Below, piece by piece: positions 25,807 to 33,400 of a DNA stretch of 64,000 bases. The first letter of the stretch is position 1. The number at the start of each line of letters is the position of its first letter. The DNA comes from Massilia sp. Root418 (GTDB lineage: Bacteria > Pseudomonadota > Gammaproteobacteria > Burkholderiales > Burkholderiaceae_D), in assembly GCF_001425265.1 (NCBI RefSeq), contig NZ_LMEC01000024.1, positions 1-64,000 of the forward strand, in the 5' to 3' direction. The translations under genes and the position numbers were made by a program. Below the pieces are notes generated by a model. The model searched no databases. It was not told the origin of the DNA and worked only from the letters and a program-made list of their open reading frames with translations.

Positions 25807-26574
25807 ATGAAACTCGCAACTTGGAATGTCAACTCGCTGAATGTCCGCCTGCCCCATGTTTTGAAGTGGCTGGAGGACAATCCGGTCGATGTGCTGTGCA
25901 TTCAGGAGACCAAGCTGACCGATGACAAGTTCCCGGTCGCGGCCATCGAAGCGGCCGGCTACCAGGTGGTGTTCAGCGGCCAGAAGACCTACAACGGTGT
26001 GGCCATCCTGTCCAAGCTGCCGATGACGGACGTGGTGCGCAACAATCCGCATTACGAGGACGCGCAGCAGCGCATCCTGGCGGCCACCATCGACGGCGTG
26101 CGCGTGGTGTGCGCCTACGTGCCGAACGGCCAGGCGGTGGGCACCGACAAATACGAGTACAAACTGGGCTGGCTGGCGTCGTTCCGCCACTGGCTGGAAC
26201 TGGAAGCGGCGCTGCACCCCAACCTGGCCGTGCTGGGCGACTACAACATCGCCCCGGACGACCGCGACGTGCACGATCCGGTGCTGTGGGCCGGCCAGGT
26301 GCTGTGCTCGGAGCCGGAACGCAGCGCGCTGCAGGCGCTCTTTACGCTGGGCCTGGCGGACTCCTTCCGCCTGTTCGAGCAGGCCGAGAAGACGTTCAGC
26401 TGGTGGGATTACCGCATGCTGGGTTTCCAGAAGAACAAGGGCGTGCGCATCGACCATATCCTGCTGTCGCCGCCGCTGGCCGCGCGCTGCACCGCCTGCG
26501 TGGTGGACCGCGCACCGCGCAAGTGGGAGCAGCCGTCGGATCATGCGCCGGTGATCGCGACCTTGCGCGACTGA
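25807..26574 (+). CDS. xthA: Exodeoxyribonuclease III (AP endonuclease)
   Basis: This 255-residue EEP-superfamily nuclease cuts abasic sites and degrades duplex DNA 3' to 5' during base-excision repair. The signatures are MKLATWNVNSLNVRLPHV, LCIQETKLTDDKFP (metal-binding Glu), LGDYNIAPDDRDVHDP, WWDYRM, RIDHILLS and the catalytic DHAPV near the C-terminus. No ribosome site is visible: TATAAT (25798-25803) lies almost against the ATG. The gene sits at the right edge of the accessory region. Confidence 0.95.
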   Translation: MKLATWNVNSLNVRLPHVLKWLEDNPVDVLCIQETKLTDDKFPVAAIEAAGYQVVFSGQKTYNGVAILSKLPMTDVVRNNPHYEDAQQRILAATIDGVRVVCAYVPNGQAVGTDKYEYKLGWLASFRHWLELEAALHPNLAVLGDYNIAPDDRDVHDPVLWAGQVLCSEPERSALQALFTLGLADSFRLFEQAEKTFSWWDYRMLGFQKNKGVRIDHILLSPPLAARCTACVVDRAPRKWEQPSDHAPVIATLRD

Positions 26575-26577
26575 GCT

Positions 26578-26610
26578 GGCGGGTTACGCGCGCCAGCGCG
26601 CTAACCCGCC
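26578..26610. repeat. Dispersed palindromic repeat after xthA
   Basis: Single copy with arms GGCGGGTTA (26578-26586) and TAACCCGCC (26602-26610) around a GCGCGCC-rich palindromic centre. It is immediately followed by a tandem heptamer array derived from its CTACGCC flank. Confidence 0.9.
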
Positions 26611-26652
26611 CTACGCCCTACGCCCTACGCCCTACGCCCTATCCCCTACGCC
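26611..26652. repeat. Tandem heptamer array (CTACGCC, six units)
   Basis: Four exact CTACGCC units (26611-26638), one degenerate unit CTATCCC (26639-26645) and one more exact unit (26646-26652) lie between the palindromic repeat and the 3' end of the GGDEF-EAL gene. Confidence 0.9.
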
Positions 26653-26659
26653 GCGCGCG

Positions 26660-29600
26660 TCACGCGGACGCCTGGCGCTCCAGCATGTGCTGTGCGTTTT
26701 CGTGCGGCACCGGCTGCGAGAACAGGTAGCCCTGCGCGTACTGGCAGCCCTGGCGCTGCAGCAGGGCGAACTGCCCTTCCGTCTCCACCCCTTCGGCCAC
26801 CACCGGCATTTGCAGGCTGTCCGACAGCGCAATGATGGCCGCCACGATAGCGCGGTCTTCCGAACTGGCTTCCAGGTCCTTGATGAAGGCGCGGTCGATC
26901 TTGATCTTTTTCACCGGGAAGCGCTTCAGGTAGGCCAGGCTGGAATAGCCGGTGCCGAAATCGTCGATCGACAGGCGGATGCCCATGGCGTTGATCTGGC
27001 CCAGGATTTCCATGGTGTGCTCGCCGTGCTGCATCAGCGCCGTTTCGGTGATCTCGAATTCGATCATGGACGGGTCGATGCCGGTTTCGTCCAGGATCAG
27101 GCGGATCGAATCGACCAGGCCACGGTGCATGAACTGGCGCGCCGACAGGTTCACCGCCAGCGGCACCGGCTGCAGGCCCATTCTCAGCCATTCCATGCTC
27201 TGCTCGCAGGCGCGCCGCATTACCCATTCGCCGATCGGCACAATCATGCCGTTTTCCTCGATCAGCGGGATGAAGCTGTCCGGCATCACCAGGCCCTGGC
27301 CGGGACGGCGCCAGCGCAGCAGCACCTCCATGGCGTGCACGCGGCGCGTGGCGATGTCCATGATGGGCTGGAAGTGCGGTTCGAACTGACCCAGCGCCAG
27401 GGCGCTGCGCAGGCTATTCTCCAGCTCGAAGTGCTGGGCCGCCGTGACGTTCATCTTCTGCGTGAAGAACTGGTAGTTGTTGCGGCCCGACGCCTTGGCG
27501 TGGTACATGGCGCCGTCGGCGTGGCGCATCAGCGTTTCCACGTCCTCGCCGTCGTCCGGGTAGACGCAGATGCCGATCGACGGCGTAATGTGCAGCATGC
27601 GCCCTTCCAGCGGGAAGGGCACGGCCAGCGCCTCGATGATCTTTTCGGCCACGCGGCTGGCCTCGTCGGTGGAACGGATGCCCGGCACCAGCACCACGAA
27701 TTCGTCTCCGCCCAGGCGCGCCACGGTGTCGCTGGCGCGCACCGCGCGGCACAGCCGGCTGGCCACTTCCTTGAGCAGCTGGTCGCCGGTCAGGTGGCCG
27801 AGCGAATCGTTGATGGTCTTGAAGCGGTCCAGGTCCAGGAACATCACGGCCAGGCGCCGGTCCGAGCGTTGCGCGGCCAGCATGGCGCGGTCCAGGCGGT
27901 CGGCCAGCAGCGCGCGGTTGGGCAGGCCGGTCAGGCTGTCGTGGTAGGCCATGTGGTGCACACGCGCCTCGGCCTGGCGCCGCTCGACGATCTCGCCTTG
28001 CAGCTGGGCGTTGGCGCCGGCCAGTTCGGCGGTGCGTTCCAGTACCCGCACCTCCAACTCGTCGCGCGCGCGGCGCACCGCCTCGGCGTCGGCGCGGCGC
28101 GCGGTGATGTCGTCCACCAGCCACACCGAGCGGCCGTTGGGCTGCGCCATGTCGAACGGACGCCCGGACAGGCGCGCCCAGAAACGGCTGCCGTCCTTGC
28201 GCACCAGCTGGTGCTCGGAGGTGTTCACGTGGCCGGCCTGGAAGTCGCGCGCGGTTTCCTTGCGCGCCGCGTCCCACGACTGCAGGTCCGGGTAGAAGGC
28301 CTGCACGCTCAGGTTGTCCATCTCGCCCTGCGCGTAGCCGAACAGCTCTTCCATCTTAGCGTTGCAGCGCAGGTTGTAGCCGCCCTCGCATACCGAGATG
28401 CCCAGCACGGCGCTGTCGAGGATGGCCTGGTTTTCCAGCAGCGCATTGCGCAGCGACTCCTCGGCCAACTTCTGCTCGGTGCGGTCTTCGACTATCCAGA
28501 TGGTGCCCTGGTTGGGGTCTTCCGGATTGACCACGTAGGCGATCAGCTGGGCCCAGAAGGTGCTGTCGTCCTTGCGCCGCATTTCCACCTCGGTCTGGAA
28601 GGGCTTGCCCACCATCAGGAAGGGCGTGGCGGCCGCGCCAAGGCGCTCGTAGGCCGCCTGCGAGGGGTACAGCGACATGCCGGGCAAGCCCAGGCCTTCC
28701 TCGCCGTCGTAGCGGAACATGTCGGCGAAGCCGCGGTTGTAGCGCGTGATGACGCGGTGCTTGGTGAACAGGATACTGATCGACGCATTGGTCATGATGG
28801 CTTCGACTTCCATCTGCGTCTGGCGCGAGCGGGTGATGTCTTCCAGGATCCAGATGGTGCCGCCGTCGCCGCTTTCGTGGCTGATGGCCTGGGCCCGCAC
28901 CCGGCACCACAGCAGGCTGCCATCCTTGCGCTTGAACTGGAATTCCTTCTTCTCGAACGGCTGGCCGCTGCCCAGCAGCGGGCCGGCTTCGCGCCCGAAC
29001 GCCGCGTACGCTTCCGGAGACGGGAACACTTCCACCGACGGGCGGCCGTACATCTCTTCGCGCGTGTAGCCGAACATTTCGGCCATGCGGGGATTGCAGC
29101 TCAACAGCGTTTGCGCCTTGGTGAACAGGATGCCGACCGAGGCGTTGTCGAGGATGGCCTTCTGCTCCATCAGCAGCTTGCGCATGCTTTCCTCGGCCGC
29201 GCGCTGCTCGCTGATGTCCTCCACGATCCACACCGTGCCTTCGCCGATGTCCGACGGATCCAGGGAGCGGCCGTAGATGCGGCCCCAGAACAGGGTGCCG
29301 TCCTTGCGGCGCAGCTGCACTTCGGATTTGTAGGACTGCCCCTGGAGCAGCAAAGGCCGGGATTGATCAGCCACGCGCTGGCGGATCTCGTCCGTGGCGT
29401 AGAGCATATTGCCGCTGGCGCCTTCCAGCTCGTCGCGCGCATAGCCGAACATTTCCGCCGCGCGGATATTGCACTCGATGATGGCGCCGGACTTGCCGAA
29501 CAGGATGCCGACGGCGGCGTTTTCCAGGATGGCCTGCTGTTCCAGCAAGGTCTTGCGCAGCGCGCGCTGGTCGCGCTGGAAGGCGCTGGTGTCGTGGAAT

Positions 29601-29947
29601 ACGATAAAGGCGCCGCCCGCCCCGCCGCTGGCCAGCGGCTTGAGCGCGACCTGCACCGGGATGTACTGGCCGTCAGCACGCGCCAGGCAGCTGTCCCACT
29701 GCCGCGCCGCATCGCCCGTCCCCGCCGCACCGGCCATGGCCTCGCTGAGCCGCGCCGCGCTGTCGCCGCGCACATGGCGCGCAAAGATGTCGGCGGCGGG
29801 ACGGCCCTGGGCAGGAAAACCAAGCAGCTGGTCCAGTTCCGGGCTCGATGCCAGCACGCGGCCGCCGCTGCCGCACGCGCAGGCGGGCAGCCCGATCAGC
29901 AGCAAAGCCTCGGCCACGGAATCCGGATGGGGCGGAACATGACTCAT
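26660..29947 (-). CDS. Multi-PAS diguanylate cyclase/phosphodiesterase (GGDEF-EAL)
   Basis: This 1095-residue cytoplasmic protein controls cyclic di-GMP. Five PAS-type repeats run from about residue 15 to 635; four of them share the pattern LxNAxxGILF ... CNxxxAEMFGY ... RRKDG. A short coiled coil follows. The GGDEF domain (about 665-825) keeps the intact GGDEF motif (RLGGDEFVVL). The EAL domain (about 840-1090) has EVLLRW in place of EAL, plus DDFGTGYSSL, KIDRAFI and VVAEGVET, so phosphodiesterase activity is likely. No membrane segment is visible. The ATG at 29947 is preferred over a frame extending to 30037. Confidence 0.93.
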   Translation of the reverse strand: MSHVPPHPDSVAEALLLIGLPACACGSGGRVLASSPELDQLLGFPAQGRPAADIFARHVRGDSAARLSEAMAGAAGTGDAARQWDSCLARADGQYIPVQVALKPLASGGAGGAFIVFHDTSAFQRDQRALRKTLLEQQAILENAAVGILFGKSGAIIECNIRAAEMFGYARDELEGASGNMLYATDEIRQRVADQSRPLLLQGQSYKSEVQLRRKDGTLFWGRIYGRSLDPSDIGEGTVWIVEDISEQRAAEESMRKLLMEQKAILDNASVGILFTKAQTLLSCNPRMAEMFGYTREEMYGRPSVEVFPSPEAYAAFGREAGPLLGSGQPFEKKEFQFKRKDGSLLWCRVRAQAISHESGDGGTIWILEDITRSRQTQMEVEAIMTNASISILFTKHRVITRYNRGFADMFRYDGEEGLGLPGMSLYPSQAAYERLGAAATPFLMVGKPFQTEVEMRRKDDSTFWAQLIAYVVNPEDPNQGTIWIVEDRTEQKLAEESLRNALLENQAILDSAVLGISVCEGGYNLRCNAKMEELFGYAQGEMDNLSVQAFYPDLQSWDAARKETARDFQAGHVNTSEHQLVRKDGSRFWARLSGRPFDMAQPNGRSVWLVDDITARRADAEAVRRARDELEVRVLERTAELAGANAQLQGEIVERRQAEARVHHMAYHDSLTGLPNRALLADRLDRAMLAAQRSDRRLAVMFLDLDRFKTINDSLGHLTGDQLLKEVASRLCRAVRASDTVARLGGDEFVVLVPGIRSTDEASRVAEKIIEALAVPFPLEGRMLHITPSIGICVYPDDGEDVETLMRHADGAMYHAKASGRNNYQFFTQKMNVTAAQHFELENSLRSALALGQFEPHFQPIMDIATRRVHAMEVLLRWRRPGQGLVMPDSFIPLIEENGMIVPIGEWVMRRACEQSMEWLRMGLQPVPLAVNLSARQFMHRGLVDSIRLILDETGIDPSMIEFEITETALMQHGEHTMEILGQINAMGIRLSIDDFGTGYSSLAYLKRFPVKKIKIDRAFIKDLEASSEDRAIVAAIIALSDSLQMPVVAEGVETEGQFALLQRQGCQYAQGYLFSQPVPHENAQHMLERQASA

Positions 29948-30127
29948 GTACACCTGGGCACCTTGTAAGTGACGATGCCTGTCTCCTTGCGGCAGCGTAG
30001 TGGGCAGATCATAAACCACAACTGCCAATGTAGCCACTGCGCGGCCAGACTATCCCCTCTAAAAGCGGCTACGCCCGGCAGGACCGGGCGTAGTTACAAC
30101 AGCACAGCGCGGCCGCGGCCGCTTGCC

Positions 30128-31801
30128 TCAGTGGGCGCTGGCGCCGGCCGCACCGATGCCGGTCTCGGAACGCATTTCCTGCGCCTCATAGCCGGCGCGG
30201 TCGATGCGCGCACGCGCACTGCGGTCCAGCATGGAGACCAGCCAGATGGCGGCGAAGCCGGCCGGCATCGAGAAGATGGCGGGCGAGGCGTAAGGGAACA
30301 GCGCATCGGTGTAGCCCAGCACATCAACCCACACCGATTTCGACAGCACCGTCAGCACCACGGCGGACGTCAGGCCGATGAAGCCGCCCACGGTGGCGCC
30401 GCGCGTGGTGCAGTCCTTCCACAGCACCGACATGAACAGCACCGGGAAGTTGGCCGAGGCGGCGATGGCGAAGGCCAGCGAGACCATGAACGCGATGTTC
30501 TGCTTCTCGAACACGATGCCCAGCACCACGGCCACCACGCCCAGCGCGATGGTGGTCAGGCGCGAGACGCGCAGTTCGCTGGCGCCGGTGGCCTGGCCCT
30601 TTTTGATGACGGTGGCGTACAGGTCGTGCGACACGGCCGATGCGCCGGACAGCGTCAAGCCGGCCACCACCGCGAGGATGGTGGCGAAAGCCACCGCCGA
30701 GATGAAGCCGAGGAAGACGTTGCCGCCCACCGCCTTGGCCAGGTGGATGGCCGCCATGTTGTTCCCGCCCAGCAGTTTGCCGGCGGCGTCCTTGAACTCG
30801 GGATTGGTGCTCACCAGGACGATGGCGCCGAAGCCGATGATGAAGGTCAGCACGTAGAAATAGGCGATCCAGGTGGTGGCCCAGAATACCGATTTGCGCG
30901 CCTCCTTGGCGCTTGGCACGGTGAAGAAGCGCATCAGGATGTGCGGCAGGCCGGCGGTGCCGAACATCAGCGCCATGCCGAAGGAAATGGCCGACACCGG
31001 GTCCTTGATGAAGGTGCCGGGGCCCATGATGGCGTCGCCCTTGGCGTGCACTTCAACCGACTTGGCGAACAGCGCCTCCGGGCTGAAATTGAACTGCGCC
31101 AGCACCACGATGGCCATGAAGCTGGCGCCGCCCAGCAGCATCACCGCCTTGATGATCTGCACCCAGGTGGTGGCGGTCATGCCGCCGAACAGCACGTAGA
31201 TCATCATCAGCGAGCCGACCAGCACCACGGCGATCCAGTACTCCAGGCCGAACAGCAGCTTGATCAGCTGGCCCGCGCCCACCATCTGCGCGATCAGGTA
31301 GAAGGCCACCACCACCAGCGTGCCGGAGGCGGAGAAGATGCGGATCGGCGCCTGCTTGAAGCGGTAGGCCGCCACGTCGGCGAAGGTGAAGCGGCCCAGG
31401 TTGCGCAAGCGCTCCGCCATCAGGAAGGTGATCACGGGCCAGCCGACCAGGAAGCCGATGGCGTAGATCAGGCCATCGTAGCCGTTCAGGAACACGGCGG
31501 CGGAAATGCCGAGGAAGGACGCGGCCGACATATAGTCGCCGGCGATGGCCAGGCCGTTCTGGAAGCCGGTGATGCCGCCGCCTGCGGTGTAGAAGTCGGA
31601 CGCGGAGCGGGTCTTGGCGGCCGCCCACTTGGTGACGAACAGCGTAAACACCACGAAGGCGCCGAACATGACGATGGCGGTCCAGTTGGTCGGCTGGCGC
31701 TCGGCCTGGCCCAGGTCCACGCCCCCGGCCAGCACGGCGCCGCTGGCGCCTGCCAGCAGCAGCGCGCCAAGCAGGGAAAGGCTGCGTTTGGCGGCGCTCA
31801 T
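30128..31801 (-). CDS. actP: Acetate/cation symporter (SSS family, ActP)
   Basis: This 557-residue sodium:solute symporter imports acetate and similar short carboxylates. It has an N-terminal signal-like segment (LLGALLLAGASGAVLAGG), which is typical of ActP, then about 13 membrane helices. Family signatures include ASDFYTAGGGITGFQNGLAI and GDYMSAASFLGIS, plus GLTLSGASAVSHDLYA. It overlaps the DUF485 gene upstream by 4 bases (ATGA), the standard yjcH-actP arrangement. Its proximity to the methylcitrate cluster is consistent with short-chain fatty acid use. Confidence 0.94.
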   Translation of the reverse strand: MSAAKRSLSLLGALLLAGASGAVLAGGVDLGQAERQPTNWTAIVMFGAFVVFTLFVTKWAAAKTRSASDFYTAGGGITGFQNGLAIAGDYMSAASFLGISAAVFLNGYDGLIYAIGFLVGWPVITFLMAERLRNLGRFTFADVAAYRFKQAPIRIFSASGTLVVVAFYLIAQMVGAGQLIKLLFGLEYWIAVVLVGSLMMIYVLFGGMTATTWVQIIKAVMLLGGASFMAIVVLAQFNFSPEALFAKSVEVHAKGDAIMGPGTFIKDPVSAISFGMALMFGTAGLPHILMRFFTVPSAKEARKSVFWATTWIAYFYVLTFIIGFGAIVLVSTNPEFKDAAGKLLGGNNMAAIHLAKAVGGNVFLGFISAVAFATILAVVAGLTLSGASAVSHDLYATVIKKGQATGASELRVSRLTTIALGVVAVVLGIVFEKQNIAFMVSLAFAIAASANFPVLFMSVLWKDCTTRGATVGGFIGLTSAVVLTVLSKSVWVDVLGYTDALFPYASPAIFSMPAGFAAIWLVSMLDRSARARIDRAGYEAQEMRSETGIGAAGASAH

Positions 31802-32106
31802 GCGTGCACCCGCTTGTGAATGGCTTCGGTCAGTTCATCGAACTGGCCGTTGGCGCGGCGCACGTAGACTGCGGTGACCACCACGGTGAACACGATCACG
31901 AACAGGCCGATCGGCATGCCCCAGGTCATCACGCCCAGGCCGGTCTTCGTTGCCAGGAATTCCTTGTTGAAGGCGATCAGCAGGATGTAGCCGTAGTAGA
32001 CCAGCATCATGAGCGCGGTGAGCGCCCAGCCGTAGCGGGAGCGCGACCGGACCAGCTGATGGTAGCTGGGGTCGCGCTTGATTTTTTGAACCAGATCGTC
32101 GTGCAT
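31798..32106 (-). CDS. DUF485 inner-membrane protein (YjcH-like)
   Basis: This 102-residue protein has two transmembrane helices (WALTALMMLVYYGYILLIAF and IGLFVIVFTVVVTAVYVRRA) and a conserved N-terminal VQKIKRDPSYHQLVRSRSR. It is the usual small partner encoded directly before actP. Its role is not established; it may assist the symporter. The ATG at 32106 gives the family-length protein, and its stop overlaps the actP start by 4 bases. Confidence 0.92.
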   Translation of the reverse strand: MHDDLVQKIKRDPSYHQLVRSRSRYGWALTALMMLVYYGYILLIAFNKEFLATKTGLGVMTWGMPIGLFVIVFTVVVTAVYVRRANGQFDELTEAIHKRVHA

Positions 32107-32193
32107 GGCGTGTCTCCTGTGAATTGATATGCAGCTTGTGCTCTGTTGTTCGCGAGCTTGCATCCACAATAAACCGCCAGCCTTACCGTCCCC

Positions 32194-33384
32194 TTACGGC
32201 ACGCGCACCCAGCCTTCCATCAGCACGCGCGCGCTGCGGCTCATGATGGCCTTGGTCACGCTCCACTCGCCATTTTCCTGCACCGCTTCCGCGCCAACGC
32301 GCAGCGTGCCGGAGGGATGGCCGAAGCGCACGGCGTTGCGCGCGCCACCGCCGGCCGCCAGGTTGACCAGCGTGCCCGGCACCGCAGCGGCAGTGCCGAT
32401 GGCCACTGCGGCCGTGCCCATCATGGCGTGGTGCAGCTTGCCCATCGAGAGCGCGCGCACCAGCAGGTCGATATCGCCCGCCGCCACCGGCTTGCCGCTG
32501 GAAGACACGTAAGCCGCAGGCGGCGCAACGAAGGCCACCTTGGGCGTGTGCTGCCGCTGCGCCGCTTCGTCGATATGCTTGATGAGGCCCATGCGCAGCG
32601 CGCCGTGCGCGCGGATGGTTTCAAAGCGCGCCAGCGCCTTGGCGTCGCCGTTGATGGCGTCCTGCAGTTCGGTGCCGGTGTAGCCGATGTCCGCCGCGTT
32701 GACGAAGATGGTGGGGATGCCAGCGTTGATCATGGTGGCCTTGAAGCTGCCGACACCCGGTACGTCCAGTTCGTCCACCAGGTTCCCGGTCGGGAACATG
32801 GACTTGCTGGCGCCGGCGCCGGCGCCCTCCTCGTCCGCTGCCGGGTCCATGAATTCAAGCTGCACTTCGGCGGCCGGGAAGGTCACGCCGTCCAGTTCGA
32901 AGTCGCCGGTTTCCTGCACTTCGCCATTGGCCACTGGGATGTGGGCGATGATGGTCTTGCCGATGTTGGCCTGCCAGATGCGCACCACGGCCACGCCGTC
33001 GCGCGGAACGCGGCCAGCATCCACCAGGCCTCCGCTGATGGCGAAGGCGCCCACTGCGGCGGACAGGTTGCCGCAGTTGCCGCTCCAGTCGACGAAGGGC
33101 TGGTCGATGGAGACCTGGCCGAACAGGTAGTCCACGTCATGGCCGGCTTTCGCGGACTTGGACAGGATCACCGCCTTGCTGGTGCTCGATGTGGCGCCGC
33201 CCATGCCGTCGATCTGCTTGCCGTACGGGTCCGGGCTGCCGATCACGCGCAGCAGCAAGGCGTCGCGCGCCTTGCCGGGGACCTGCGCATCCTGCGGCAG
33301 GTCCTGCAGCCGGAAGAACACGCCCTTGCTGGTGCCGCCGCGCATATAGGTGGCGGCGATTTTGGTTTGAGGTTTGTGTGCCAT
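32194..33384 (-). CDS. prpF: 2-methylaconitate cis-trans isomerase PrpF
   Basis: This 396-residue diaminopimelate-epimerase-fold enzyme isomerises the product of AcnD so that the methylcitrate cycle can proceed. The conserved start reads AATYMRGGTSKGVFF, and IDGMGGATSSTSKA, DWSGNCGNLSAA and INAGIPTIFVNA follow. The ATG at 33384 was taken as start, 16 bases after acnD. It is the last gene of the prpB-prpC-acnD-prpF operon, and a PrpF/AcnD pair replaces PrpD. Confidence 0.94.
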   Translation of the reverse strand: MAHKPQTKIAATYMRGGTSKGVFFRLQDLPQDAQVPGKARDALLLRVIGSPDPYGKQIDGMGGATSSTSKAVILSKSAKAGHDVDYLFGQVSIDQPFVDWSGNCGNLSAAVGAFAISGGLVDAGRVPRDGVAVVRIWQANIGKTIIAHIPVANGEVQETGDFELDGVTFPAAEVQLEFMDPAADEEGAGAGASKSMFPTGNLVDELDVPGVGSFKATMINAGIPTIFVNAADIGYTGTELQDAINGDAKALARFETIRAHGALRMGLIKHIDEAAQRQHTPKVAFVAPPAAYVSSSGKPVAAGDIDLLVRALSMGKLHHAMMGTAAVAIGTAAAVPGTLVNLAAGGGARNAVRFGHPSGTLRVGAEAVQENGEWSVTKAIMSRSARVLMEGWVRVP

Positions 33385-33400
33385 GGATATGCCTTTAAAT

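Noticed and set aside
26611..26652. CRISPR-like repeat array
   Set aside because: Seven-base head-to-tail units without spacers are simple tandem repeats, not CRISPR.
26687..29968. Very long open frame on the plus strand antisense to the GGDEF-EAL gene
   Set aside because: It is rich in Ala, Val, His and Gln as expected for the complement of a high-GC coding gene, contains no domain signature, and the minus strand carries an unmistakable PAS-GGDEF-EAL protein.
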